Below, piece by piece: positions 1 to 7,155 of a DNA stretch of 64,000 nt. Numbering within the stretch: the stretch's first letter is position 1; every line of letters starts with the position of its first letter. Under the pieces are notes generated by a model. The model searched no databases. It had not been told where the DNA came from and saw nothing but the letters and a program-made list of their open reading frames with translations. The position numbers and the translations under genes are program-made. Location of the stretch: the NCBI RefSeq assembly GCF_000016165.1, contig NC_009253.1, positions 902,332-966,331 of the forward strand, in the 5' to 3' direction. The stretch comes from Desulforamulus reducens MI-1 (GTDB lineage Bacteria > Bacillota > Desulfotomaculia > Desulfotomaculales > Desulfotomaculaceae).

Positions 1-1
1 T

Positions 2-283
2 GCGGAGAATAACAGAATCCGGATTTCTCTATATGACCCACAAGATCCATGGGAAACCTTTGATGCAAGAAGAGGAGATTTTCTATCCGGCCGTGTTGTA
101 AAGGTTGTTGACGATCCGATCAAACTTGTTTTTCTTGAGGTTAAGCCAGGAATTGTGGGGATTGCAAATTTACCGCAGCGTGGGCGTTTAAGAAAAGGTG
201 ACGTGGTACCGGTGGCCGTCACAATGTTTAGCAGAGAGAAGAAGAAGCTACATTTAAGAATTAAAGGGGCTCGGTTGGCCTAA
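2..283 (+). CDS. C-terminal part of an S1-domain-like RNA-binding protein (5' end outside window)
   Basis: An open frame runs in from the left edge and ends with TAA at 281-283, giving 93 residues. The stretch GDFLSGRVVKVVDD, followed by VGIANLPQRGRLRKGD and VPVAVTMFSREKKKLHLRIK, follows the beta-barrel pattern of S1 RNA-binding domains (G-x-V-x3-D, then a GRLRKGD loop and a closing KLHLRIK strand). S1 domains bind single-stranded RNA; the substrate here is unknown. The next gene starts 15 bp downstream on the same strand, so they may be cotranscribed. Its N-terminus and any extra domains cannot be seen. Confidence 0.55.
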   Translation, partial: AENNRIRISLYDPQDPWETFDARRGDFLSGRVVKVVDDPIKLVFLEVKPGIVGIANLPQRGRLRKGDVVPVAVTMFSREKKKLHLRIKGARLA

Positions 284-297
284 AGAGGTGGTGCCAG

Positions 298-798
298 ATG
301 ACTGTACTGGTTGATCAAGTGAAAAAGCCTGGACTGTTAACCAGTACCCGGGCAGAAAAGGTTTTAAGATTTTTAGAGTCTAGTGCTGGTGCATCGGAAG
401 ATGCACTGGCCCTTCTTTTTCCCTTTTACAGACAGGCTTTGCGAATCTTGCGAGGTTCCGGGTATGTGTTGCGGTGTTGGAAACCCGGACAGGAAGTGTA
501 TTGGTGCCCATTAACGAAGCCCCTTCCCACTGATGATACCTATGAAGCCAGATGTGCTTTGGGGTGGTTGGCAGCAAGACTGGTCGAATGTGGTGCCGAA
601 TTGCAGGGGAGAGAAGCAGTACTAAAAAATGGCCAGCGTTTACGGGTTTATGTTGTACCGCCAGTACCAATTGAAAAAGAACCGGGACTGGCAATATTAA
701 TTAAAAAGGGTGTTGTTTTGCCTAAAGGGTGGTTTTACGTTAATGTACAAAATCTCAGAAAAGCAAAGTTGATGGATTGTGTTATAAGGATTGATTGA
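298..798 (+). CDS. Hypothetical protein, 166 aa
   Basis: The ATG at 298 follows a good ribosome site (AGAGGTGG, 281-290 region) and the gene lies 15 bp after the S1-domain gene. The protein is soluble-looking and mixed alpha/beta with no signal peptide or membrane segment. I recognise no domain. The N-terminal part (LVDQVKKPGLLTSTRAEKV, then LRFLESS) and the tail (KGWFYVNVQNLRKAKLMDCV) show no catalytic motif I can name. It looks like a real gene because of its length, start context and ordinary codon use. Function unknown. Confidence 0.6.
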   Translation: MTVLVDQVKKPGLLTSTRAEKVLRFLESSAGASEDALALLFPFYRQALRILRGSGYVLRCWKPGQEVYWCPLTKPLPTDDTYEARCALGWLAARLVECGAELQGREAVLKNGQRLRVYVVPPVPIEKEPGLAILIKKGVVLPKGWFYVNVQNLRKAKLMDCVIRID

Positions 799-920
799 AT
801 TGAGTAAATATTTTGTTATTTAGTTGATAAATATGTAACATATGGTAAAATAATGAAGGGTATTGTTAACTAAAATGAAAGCCTCAACGCCTGGTAGAAA
901 GGGGGTGGGGCTCACAAGAT

Positions 921-995
921 GTAGTACAGATTATCATAGCTCTACTCCTATTTTTATCTCTTGTTGTGGCAATAGTCGGCCTAGTGGTTAAGTAA
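921..995 (+). other. Possible short hydrophobic peptide (type I toxin-like) without a clear start
   Basis: This frame encodes about 24 residues that are almost all hydrophobic (VVQIIIALLLFLSLVVAIVG), ending VVK-stop, like the single-helix toxins of Firmicute type I toxin-antitoxin loci. A purine-rich GAAAGGGGGTGGGG lies just upstream at 897-910 and a strong terminator follows at 1001-1031. However, the frame has no ATG, GTG or TTG in the right place; the only nearby ATG (919) is out of frame and followed directly by a stop. It is either a decayed toxin gene or chance. Confidence 0.2.
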
Positions 996-1000
996 ATATA

Positions 1001-1031
1001 AATCCGTAAGCTTGGCAGAAGCTTACGGATT
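1001..1031 (+). terminator. Perfect 13-bp inverted repeat, terminator-like
   Basis: AATCCGTAAGCTT (1001-1013) and its reverse complement (1019-1031) enclose a 5-nt loop. It is not followed by a long T-run (AAGACCCC), so it may act in either direction or be an RNA stabiliser. It closes the 799-1000 intergenic stretch. Confidence 0.45.
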
Positions 1032-1178
1032 AAGACCCCAAGTTGGTGAGGCCCACAAGAGCATTTTCAGTTAGCTTTCCCTCTTTTATAATATCCTTCT
1101 TAAATTTTTAACATATTATCACGAAACATACTACAAATGATCTACACCGTGTATTAAAGTCTATTAATAATCATCAAA

Positions 1179-1277
1179 AAACCACCTAAGTGGTTTGGCA
1201 AAGATTAAATCGCTCCACGGAACGGGTCTTCTTTGCCTAGGGGAGATTCGTACTCCACGGAATAAGAATCTCTATCC
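1179..1277 (+). ncRNA. Structured leader with two hairpins that show the same loop, upstream of the DUF3800 gene
   Basis: Three consecutive stem-loops can be drawn. The first is AAACCAC/GTGGTTT (1179-1196). The second is GGCAAAGA (1197-1204) paired with TCTTTGCC (1230-1237). The third is GAGATTC (1243-1249) paired with GAATCTC (1266-1272). The stems of the last two differ, but both loops hold the identical decamer CTCCACGGAA (1213-1222 and 1253-1262). Different stems with a conserved loop argue for an RNA that presents the loop to a partner. The loop contains ACGGA, a core also used by CsrA/RsmA-type proteins. The leader ends 69 bp before the DUF3800 start. Confidence 0.45.
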
Positions 1278-1345
1278 TTGCATTTTATTCTAATGATTTA
1301 TATAGATCATGTCAAGAAATGAAAAAGGAAGGATAGTTGATATAA

Positions 1346-2155
1346 ATGTCAGAAAATTGTATTAGGTTATTTTTTGATGAAAGTGGAAAGAACAGTGATA
1401 AACCCACTTTGATGGGGGGATTATTAATACCTGATACTGTTTATCGACTAAAAGAGTTTGAAAATTTATCTGCTTTATTAAAAAGTGCTCAATTAAAACT
1501 CCATTGGAATGAATATTCTGGTGGTGATAACGATCGGAAAAATATATCTAATGTTATTTATTCACTAATGCAATATGCAACAATGTTTAAGTTCAATGTA
1601 ATTATGTATCATAAGCCTAATGGTCAGGATTATAATTCTGGGCTATTTAAAAAAATGGTCTATAACAAATTACCCGAACGGATTCTTTATGGGTTACTTA
1701 GACATGGAGTTGCTGTAAAAACAGAAGTAGAAATAATGATCGAAAAATCAACTGAGTATGAGAATACTCAGTTAAATAAAAAAATCGTTGATCAACTAAA
1801 TATTCATTCCATGTATAGGGGCGAGCCTTTTCATATAAGAAATTGTTGTTTAATTCCTAAAGGAAAAGAAATAGGATTGGAACTTACAGATCTAATTCTC
1901 GGAATTATAAGGACTATCATCAAAAATAAAACCAATGATTCAAAAGGGAATACGGCAAGAAATATACTTATTACTGAGTTGCTTAAAAACAAAAATTTTT
2001 ATAATTTCCTAATAAATATTAAGTTTTTTGAATGGACTGCGGAAAAAGTTCTAAGAGATGTTGATTTTAATGATTATTTGCAGTTGTTTTTATCTAAACA
2101 GGTTTCGTGGTTAAGTTACTTACATAGCTTACCAAATTACAAAGGTGAGCAATAA
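1346..2155 (+). CDS. DUF3800 domain protein
   Basis: A 269-residue soluble protein with the DUF3800 hallmark FFDESGKNSD near the N-terminus (residues 9-18), followed by LMGGLLIPD and a later ELTDLILGIIRTI segment. The family has a predicted RNase H-like fold with acidic D-E residues at the start; many members sit on mobile elements and in defence islands, but the activity is not established. The start ATG follows AAAAAGGAAGG with normal spacing. The gene is strongly AT-rich compared with its neighbours, a sign of separate acquisition. A tandem-hairpin RNA leader lies upstream and a 19-bp inverted repeat overlaps the stop codon. Confidence 0.7.
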   Translation: MSENCIRLFFDESGKNSDKPTLMGGLLIPDTVYRLKEFENLSALLKSAQLKLHWNEYSGGDNDRKNISNVIYSLMQYATMFKFNVIMYHKPNGQDYNSGLFKKMVYNKLPERILYGLLRHGVAVKTEVEIMIEKSTEYENTQLNKKIVDQLNIHSMYRGEPFHIRNCCLIPKGKEIGLELTDLILGIIRTIIKNKTNDSKGNTARNILITELLKNKNFYNFLINIKFFEWTAEKVLRDVDFNDYLQLFLSKQVSWLSYLHSLPNYKGEQ

Positions 2156-2208
2156 ATAATATTTACAAAATATTAATATTGACATATTGATATTTTGTAA
2201 ATATTATT
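2155..2208. terminator. 19-bp perfect AT-rich inverted repeat after the DUF3800 gene
   Basis: AATAATATTTACAAAATAT at 2155-2173 is repeated as its exact reverse complement at 2190-2208 with a 16-nt loop. It begins on the last base of the DUF3800 stop codon, so it may terminate that transcript. It also separates the gene from the structured RNA starting at 2214. Confidence 0.5.
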
Positions 2209-2213
2209 TATTT

Positions 2214-2455
2214 GACAGGGTTTTCCTGTCTACCGTTTCTCACCTTTATGGTGACTTGGCCTCCTTTTGGAGGTATACCGTTCGCCACTTAAGTGGCTTT
2301 GGCGGCAGGATGCCGAGTGTAAGTAGTTTACACCCTCTTGTGACAGGAGGACTGAGTATGTCACTATACCAGAAGTTGCTGGTATAACAGGCCCGACGAG
2401 GGTATATTAATTATTGTAAGTGATGATATTTAAGACCGAAATAAGGTCTTTTTTT
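2214..2455 (+). ncRNA. Candidate structured non-coding RNA with about nine hairpins and its own terminator
   Basis: A dense run of short perfect stems follows one after another: 2214-2219/2225-2230, 2240-2244/2250-2254, 2260-2264/2269-2273, 2284-2297 (GCCACTTAAGTGGC), 2303-2306/2312-2315, 2317-2321/2329-2333, 2340-2345/2359-2364 and 2365-2372/2379-2386 (TATACCAG/CTGGTATA). A long-range pair is also possible: CCCTC 2333-2337 with GAGGG 2398-2402. It ends in an intrinsic terminator (AAGACC 2432-2437/GGTCTT 2445-2450 plus T7). A 66-codon frame through the region has no ribosome site and matches nothing. The density of hairpins suggests a functional RNA, perhaps of the omega-RNA/HEARO kind left by a lost IS605-like element, or a new class. 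Confidence 0.5.
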
Positions 2456-2503
2456 GGTTTCAATGTGAGAATACCCGGTTTTTACCGGTTAATATATAAT
2501 GGT

Positions 2504-2577
2504 TAACGGCCACGCAAGAGGAATCTCATGAGCTCCATGAGAGTTTCGGCAACTTTTGCGGTGGCCGTTATTTTTTT
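2504..2577 (+). ncRNA. Long compound hairpin ending in a T-run (small RNA or terminator)
   Basis: TAACGGCCAC (2504-2513) pairs with GTGGCCGTTA (2561-2570). Inside it GCAA/TTGC (2514-2517/2556-2559) and TCTCATG/CATGAGA (2524-2530/2536-2542) extend the fold, and T9 follows at 2569-2577. It has the shape of a large intrinsic terminator or a small RNA ending in one. It sits 50 bp upstream of the next gene, so it may be a leader attenuator. Confidence 0.5.
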
Positions 2578-2626
2578 ATAGACCGGGGCAGTGACCCCCA
2601 ATACCACTTCAAATTTAGGAGGTGAT

Positions 2627-2932
2627 TTGGGGGAGCTGGCCGAAAGCAACCCCCTGTCTATGGAAAGAGTGTTAACTATGGTTCGAGAGGAAAACGGGAC
2701 GTATGTATATAAAAATCACAAAACCCTGCATTATAGGTTAAATCAATTTAAGGCTGGGTTCAAATTGAAAGTTTCAACCAGAATTTTAGTCAATCTTGAG
2801 AGAGTTAGAAGAACATTAGCCATCACAGGTCTGGTATTTGCTATTGTGACAGTTGTCCTAAGTAAGGTAATATTTTTCTTCACAAAAGCAATTCGCCAGA
2901 GATTGATTTCCAAACTTTTGGCCTGGCTATAG
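2627..2932 (+). CDS. Small protein with one C-terminal membrane segment
   Basis: About 101 residues if started at TTG 2627, which follows the strong ribosome site AGGAGG (2617-2622); a GTG at 2591 is an in-frame alternative. The first two thirds are hydrophilic and basic (VREENGTYVYKNHKTLHYR). Residues near the end form one membrane helix (LAITGLVFAIVTVVLSKVI), then a short basic tail. I know no family. The stop codon lies inside an inverted repeat (2911-2944), and the next gene starts 42 bp later, so the two probably form one unit. Confidence 0.5.
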   Translation: MGELAESNPLSMERVLTMVREENGTYVYKNHKTLHYRLNQFKAGFKLKVSTRILVNLERVRRTLAITGLVFAIVTVVLSKVIFFFTKAIRQRLISKLLAWL

Positions 2933-2944
2933 GCCAAAAGTTTG
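2911..2944. terminator. Inverted repeat at the gene end
   Basis: CAAACTTTTGGCC (2911-2923) and its reverse complement GGCCAAAAGTTTG (2932-2944) flank an 8-nt loop that contains the stop codon of the preceding gene. There is no T-run. It may attenuate or stabilise the mRNA between this gene and the next one. Confidence 0.4.
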
Positions 2945-2974
2945 GGAGATGTAAAATACAAGGAGGTAGGAGAT

Positions 2975-3619
2975 ATGTTTAATAAATTAGCTGAGAAAGT
3001 TATGGGTAAAGGGATTGAGGAGTGTGTACTTAGAGTTCATGCTACTCGTAATAAGCTTTATGAGTTGATAGATAAGGTTAAAGTAAGAGAAGCCCAAATT
3101 AACAATACGGCCAATAAGGACAAGGACCAGGTTTTTCAAAAGATCCAGAAAGAGATTAATGATGTTCGTGTCCAGTATGCGGTTGCTAAAGCAAGCCTTG
3201 AGAAAGCTAAAGCTGATCAAGCAGGATTAATCAGCTTGGTTGGTCTGTTAACTGTATCGATGCAGGCAGGAAGAGACACCAAAGAACTAGAGTCAGTTAT
3301 TTCTATGGCTATTTGTGGGAATCCCAATGAGTTAGTTTGCCAGGAAGAAAGGAAAGAGAAATCTGAGGCTGCTGGTAGCCAGGGTAAGGAAAATGGGATG
3401 GAGTCCGGAGTCTTTAATATTCTTGAAATTAGAGATAGTTCCCCCGGTACTATCCGAGCATGGTGTGACGGTGAAGACGGAAGTAAGAGTGCCATTTTTG
3501 TTAAAAATGGTATGAGACAGAAGGTTATCCAAGCACAAGAGCTTGGTAAAAAGATATTTGTAAAGTACCGCCAAGGAGATAAGGGTTTAATTGCCTATGG
3601 TGTAGATATAGTTGGTTAA
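2975..3619 (+). CDS. Coiled-coil hypothetical protein, 214 aa
   Basis: The ATG at 2975 follows AAGGAGGTAGGAG; an in-frame upstream GTG has a worse context. Residues 1-100 are a long amphipathic, lysine/glutamate-rich helix with heptad character (ELIDKVKVREAQINN, later VAKASLEKAKADQAG). This is followed by a charged linker and a beta-rich C-terminal part (IRAWCDGEDGSKSAIFVKNG, then KIFVKYRQGDKGL). The layout resembles PspA-like or phage scaffold-type helical proteins, but I see no diagnostic motif. It probably works with the small membrane protein encoded just upstream. Function unknown. Confidence 0.55.
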   Translation: MFNKLAEKVMGKGIEECVLRVHATRNKLYELIDKVKVREAQINNTANKDKDQVFQKIQKEINDVRVQYAVAKASLEKAKADQAGLISLVGLLTVSMQAGRDTKELESVISMAICGNPNELVCQEERKEKSEAAGSQGKENGMESGVFNILEIRDSSPGTIRAWCDGEDGSKSAIFVKNGMRQKVIQAQELGKKIFVKYRQGDKGLIAYGVDIVG

Positions 3620-3813
3620 CTAATTAACTATAGAATCATTGGGGAATTCCCTCCCTTAAATTGTATTGTTATTTATTTTTTTAAATAAAAAGGAGCATTC
3701 CTGTAAGGAAATAAAATGGTCTTTGTAAAAGAAAAGCACCTCCTGTAATATACTGGGTGTCGAGCTATCTAGGCGACCGACCCCTAATTTAATCACACAG
3801 GAGGTACTTCAAA

Positions 3814-5097
3814 ATGAATTATAAACAAAAACAAAGAATTGAGCAACTCACTGAATCAACTTTAATTATTGGAGCCGATATTGCCAAATCTAAACACGTG
3901 GCACGTGCCCAGGATTTTAGGGGTATCGAGTTGGGGAAACGCTTGGTCTTTGACAACACTAGGGCGGGCTTAACCAAGCTGATGCATTGGATTAGAACCT
4001 TGATGGTAGAGCACGGTAAGGATCATGCTCTGGTAGGTATCGAACCCACAGGACACTACTGGTTACCAATGGCTGAGTTTTTGCGCAAAGAAGGTGTACC
4101 AGTTGTAGTTGTAAATCCGTTGCATGTTAAGAGAAGCAAGGAATTAGATGATAACTCGCCCACAAAGAACGACATCAAAGATGCAAGGGTAATTGCCCAA
4201 TTAGTAAAAGATGGCCGTTACTCAGAACCCAACTTACCCACAGGTGTCTATGCGGAACTGCGGGTGGGAATGGTTCAAAGGGACCGTCTTAATCAAGACC
4301 TTAACCGAGTAAAAGGTAGAATCCACAACTGGCTTGACCGGTACTTCCCCGAGTACACAAGTGTTTTCAAAGATTGGGAAGGCAAAGCATCCTTGATGAT
4401 ATTAAATACTTGTCCACTCCCCCGGGAAGTCATCAAAACAGGCACAGAGGCAATTGTAACCCTGTGGAAAACTGAGATTAAACGGGCAGTTGGTATAAAA
4501 AGAGCTAACAAACTAATGCAGGTTGCTAGAGAATCCATCGGACTATCCACAGGGATAGAGTTTGCCCGTCATGAAATAAGGATGCTACTTGAACAATATG
4601 ACATCCTGTGCAAACAGATGGAAATCCTGATGGAAGCAGTTCAAGAGTTACTGCAACAAATACCTGGAAGCACAGAAATGATGACCATTCCAGGAGTCGG
4701 TTTGGTTACAGTAGCCGGATTTCTTGCAGAAGTAGGCGACTTAAAAGGATATGAACATGGGCAACAAATCATAAAGTTGGCGGGCCTAAACCTAAAAGAG
4801 AACAGTTCTGGTAAACACAAGGGACAATCACGAATCAGTAAACGGGGGCGCCCCCGGCTGCGGGCCTTGTTATTTAAGACTGTGTTAGTCATGGTTGCAA
4901 AAAACCGAGAGTTTAAGGCCATCCACCAATATTTAATAACAAGGCATGGAAATCCCTTAAAGAAAAAGCAATCCATAGTTGCCCTCTGTGGAAAATTGAT
5001 TCGTATTTTGTTCACCATAGGCAGTAAACAAACTCCATATGACGCGGAGCAAGTATTAGGCGTTGTACGCCAAGAGCAATTACAGGAAGCTGCTTAA
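3814..5097 (+). CDS. IS110-family transposase (DEDD recombinase), copy 1
   Basis: 427 residues. The N-terminal RuvC-like DEDD domain shows GADIAKSKH (first Asp), GIEPTGHYW (Glu) and KNDIKDARVIAQL (the paired Asp residues). The C-terminal transposase_20 domain shows IPGVGLVTVAGFLAEVGDL, then KLAGLNLKENSSGKHKG and ISKRGRPRLRALLF, where the catalytic serine is expected. The protein works with an RNA from the element's non-coding end (bridge or seek RNA) to pair donor and target. A strong ribosome site (CACAGGAGGTAC) precedes the ATG. The translation is identical to that of copy 2. Confidence 0.93.
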   Translation: MNYKQKQRIEQLTESTLIIGADIAKSKHVARAQDFRGIELGKRLVFDNTRAGLTKLMHWIRTLMVEHGKDHALVGIEPTGHYWLPMAEFLRKEGVPVVVVNPLHVKRSKELDDNSPTKNDIKDARVIAQLVKDGRYSEPNLPTGVYAELRVGMVQRDRLNQDLNRVKGRIHNWLDRYFPEYTSVFKDWEGKASLMILNTCPLPREVIKTGTEAIVTLWKTEIKRAVGIKRANKLMQVARESIGLSTGIEFARHEIRMLLEQYDILCKQMEILMEAVQELLQQIPGSTEMMTIPGVGLVTVAGFLAEVGDLKGYEHGQQIIKLAGLNLKENSSGKHKGQSRISKRGRPRLRALLFKTVLVMVAKNREFKAIHQYLITRHGNPLKKKQSIVALCGKLIRILFTIGSKQTPYDAEQVLGVVRQEQLQEAA

Positions 5098-5400
5098 AAG
5101 GCTATTAAATATTAACACTTATTCACAATGAATTGGATAGACAAACGAAGCACGGAGAAGCCGGGAACTAATATTTCCATACGGGCATGACCCAGCAAAG
5201 GAGCATACCTGGCCTCCACCCCTTGAGAGGTAGAACGAAGGAATGTAAGGGCCATATATTGGACCCCGTGAGACGTGGGAGGGTAAACCACAAGGGTACA
5301 TGTGGAGATCCATTGTGCAACCATAATCTGTAAAATTAGGCGTAGCCTTTGATTGGCTACACCCCCACCAACCATATAATGTAATTTATTTAAAATTATT
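5098..5400 (+). ncRNA. Putative bridge/seek RNA region of IS110 copy 1
   Basis: The long non-coding tail after the transposase is unusual for an IS unless it encodes RNA. It contains several short stems, such as GGGAGGGTAAACC near GGTACATGTGG and GTAGCC/GGCTAC at 5342-5363. IS1111-type members of the family carry their guide RNA in this 3' position. The exact RNA ends and loops were not resolved. The same sequence recurs at 11954-12256. Confidence 0.35.
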
Positions 5401-5489
5401 CCTTTGAACCTTGTTTGTATGTGCTTGAAATTGTAAGAATGAGTGAGTAAATGAAAGAAAAATTTATTTTATTGAGGGAGGGGATAGCT

Positions 5490-5714
5490 ATGTTATCCAT
5501 GTTATTAAGCCTATTCACAAAGAAATGGGCAGGGGAAGTAAATGTGACCGAATACCCTAAGGTTGAAAAACGCACCGAAGTAGCCGATTACCATGCGGTA
5601 AGAGTATGTGATGATTGCTGTACTTATTACCCATGTAGTAAACCAGGAGATATGGGTTGTCCACTATGGGGGAGAATGCTTTGGGACCGACCGAATTACT
5701 CTAATTTAGGGTAA
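5490..5714 (+). CDS. Small cysteine-rich protein, 74 aa
   Basis: The ATG at 5490 uses the ribosome site that is rebuilt by the right end of IS110 copy 1. The C-terminal half has five cysteines in CDDCCTYYPC and KPGDMGC spacing, which could form a small metal-binding or disulfide knot. The N-terminus is mildly hydrophobic (MLSMLLSLFTKKWAG). No family is recognised. A longer upstream start at 5451 lies within the IS and is not needed. A terminator follows at 5743-5783. Confidence 0.55.
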   Translation: MLSMLLSLFTKKWAGEVNVTEYPKVEKRTEVADYHAVRVCDDCCTYYPCSKPGDMGCPLWGRMLWDRPNYSNLG

Positions 5715-5742
5715 GAAATAATCCGTCCCCCCTGCGAGAGAT

Positions 5743-5783
5743 AGAGAACGTTTTGCAACTGCAAACGTTCTCTATTATTTTTG
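5743..5783 (+). terminator. Intrinsic terminator
   Basis: AGAGAACGTTT (5743-5753) pairs with AAACGTTCTCT (5763-5773) and is followed by ATTATTTTT. It ends the transcript of the cysteine-rich gene and separates it from the operator array of the next gene. Confidence 0.7.
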
Positions 5784-5813
5784 GGGAGAAATAAGAAATC
5801 CATGCCATGAATG

Positions 5814-5921
5814 GGTATACCAAAGGAATACTAGAATACATTAGTATACACAACAATAAATGGGTATAAAAAGTATACCTTAAAGGGTATACAAAAAGTA
5901 GTCTGGTATATAACGGTATAC
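5814..5921 (+). promoter_or_regulatory. Array of GGTATAC-type repeats (likely operator or partition site)
   Basis: Nine copies of the heptamer GGTATAC or close variants (GGAATAC, AGAATAC, AGTATAC, GGTATAA, GGTATAT) start at 5814, 5825, 5833, 5843, 5863, 5872, 5886, 5905 and 5915. Most steps are 8-11 bp or about 20 bp, so the sites lie on roughly one face of the helix. Such arrays are typical of ribbon-helix-helix DNA-binding proteins, and the next gene encodes a protein with an N-terminus of that kind. Autoregulation or centromere function is inferred. Confidence 0.55.
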
Positions 5922-5948
5922 CCCACGGATTGGGAGAGGAGAATTTAA

Positions 5949-6866
5949 ATGAGTGAAGTCGTGAACTTTTCATCTAAAATGGATGCCGATGTAAGAGAAA
6001 AACTGAATAACCTTGCTGAACAGAGTGGATTAACGTTGAAGGATTTCATGGGACGGTTAGTGGTCAGTTATGAAACTGCCCAGGAACGTGAAAGCATGGG
6101 TCAGGTTAAGGAACTGGAAAATCTGCGCCATCACTTGGCCCGGGTGGAAGAGGTTTATATTTCTATGGTAAAAGCTGCCCGGGATCGCCAGGAGGTCGAT
6201 GCTGCTCGAATAAGTAATGCCGAAGCAGATGCCCAGGCTGCCAAAGCCGAAGCGCATGAACGGGAAAAGATGGCTGCGGAAGCTATTGATTCTGCTAACG
6301 AAAGGGTTCAGCAAGCGGAAGCCCAGGCAGCTCTTATTAGAGAACAAACTGACAAAGAATTAAATGAAATGAGAGAGGCTTTATCAAGGGAAAAAGAAGC
6401 CCGGGAACAATCAGCAAGATTGGCAGGTCTCGCTGAACAGGCGGCATCTGCAGCCCAAGAGAAGGCAGAGGCCCTAGAGGAACAGGCTAAGAAAGCTGAA
6501 CAATATAGACAAGAACGGGATGAGTTGGTACAGGATAAAAAAGCATGGAAGGACAAGGTGGAGCAGCTTCAGGCTCAACTGGAACAAACTCGGGTGGAAG
6601 CGCAGAAAGAACTTAATGCTCAGGCTGATCGAGTAAAGGAAAAGATTGAACGTTTGAATGAGCAGCATAATGAAGCCATGACACGCGCTTTGGAAAAAGC
6701 CGAGGTTGAGAAAGAAAAGGCTGTATTACTAGCACAAAGGGAGTTCATGAAGGAGATAGCAGGGCTAAGAGAATCATTGGCTCAATGCCGGGAAGAAAAA
6801 GCACAATTTGAAGCACAAGTAACCGTCATGCAGAGTAAAAGGGAGCAAGACAATAATTTAATTTAA
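5949..6866 (+). CDS. Ribbon-helix-helix plus long coiled-coil protein (KfrA-like architecture)
   Basis: 305 residues. The N-terminus reads VVNFSSKMDADVREKLNNLA, a beta strand followed by two helices like a ribbon-helix-helix DNA-binding domain (strand VVNFSSKMD, helix DVREKLNNLAEQSG, then LTLKDFMGRLV). From about residue 50 to the end the protein is a continuous alanine/glutamate/lysine-rich coiled coil. Plasmid proteins such as KfrA have the same plan, a DNA-binding head and a long coil, and help plasmid maintenance. The start follows GGGAGAGGAG. The upstream GGTATAC array is the likely binding site. Family assignment is by architecture only. Confidence 0.6.
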   Translation: MSEVVNFSSKMDADVREKLNNLAEQSGLTLKDFMGRLVVSYETAQERESMGQVKELENLRHHLARVEEVYISMVKAARDRQEVDAARISNAEADAQAAKAEAHEREKMAAEAIDSANERVQQAEAQAALIREQTDKELNEMREALSREKEAREQSARLAGLAEQAASAAQEKAEALEEQAKKAEQYRQERDELVQDKKAWKDKVEQLQAQLEQTRVEAQKELNAQADRVKEKIERLNEQHNEAMTRALEKAEVEKEKAVLLAQREFMKEIAGLRESLAQCREEKAQFEAQVTVMQSKREQDNNLI

Positions 6867-6950
6867 TAATATATGGGGCTGGGCTGATACCGTCAATCTA
6901 AACTTTGAAAGGAGGTTAGGGGGGGCGGTTACGCCCTCGAGGTTATGAAG

Positions 6951-7118
6951 ATGATACCTTACTGTAAGAGCGAATATACCTTAGAGTATTGTAAAGAAAA
7001 GGCTAAAGAGCTGCGTGCTACCTGTAAATATAAAGCTGTACACGTTCGCAAAACAGTACATGAAGCTGGCCAGTGGTATGCAAGGATTTATGTTAATCAT
7101 CATCAATATCCTGCTTAA
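6951..7118 (+). CDS. Small hypothetical protein, 55 aa
   Basis: ATG 6951 has GAGG 8 nt upstream; ATG 6945 is a second option. The product is basic and aromatic, with cysteines (IPYCKSEYTLEYCKEKAKEL, then RATCKYKAVHVRK) and a tail ending YVNHHQYPA. It overlaps, in another frame, the 5' extension of the next open frame; its better start context makes this small gene the more likely coding use of the segment. No known family. Confidence 0.45.
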   Translation: MIPYCKSEYTLEYCKEKAKELRATCKYKAVHVRKTVHEAGQWYARIYVNHHQYPA

Positions 7119-7155
7119 GCGATTTAATCTAAGTAAAAAAAGAATATGTAAGGAG

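Larger units (their letters stand above)
3688..5481 (+). mobile_element. IS110-family insertion sequence, copy 1
   Basis: Bases 3688-5481 are repeated at 10544-12337 with no difference I noticed; outside these limits the flanks differ. The element holds one transposase gene with about 120 bp before it and about 380 bp after it, and no inverted terminal repeats, as expected for IS110/IS1111 elements. Removing the element joins AAAAAGGAG to GGGATAGCTATG, a perfect ribosome binding site of the next gene. The right end (GAGGGAGG) restores such a site after insertion. Confidence 0.8.

Noticed and set aside
2187-2387. Open frame of 66 codons over the multi-hairpin RNA
   Set aside because: No ribosome site, no family likeness, and the sequence is fully occupied by consecutive hairpins, so the frame is taken as chance.
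4293-5375. Minus-strand open frames inside and after the IS110 transposase (also at 11149-12231)
   Set aside because: They are shadows of the transposase or lie in its non-coding RNA region and have no coding features.
7015-7155. 5' extension of the ArdC-like frame
   Set aside because: It overlaps a better small gene (6951-7118), is hydrophobic unlike ArdC N-termini, and has no ribosome site at its start.
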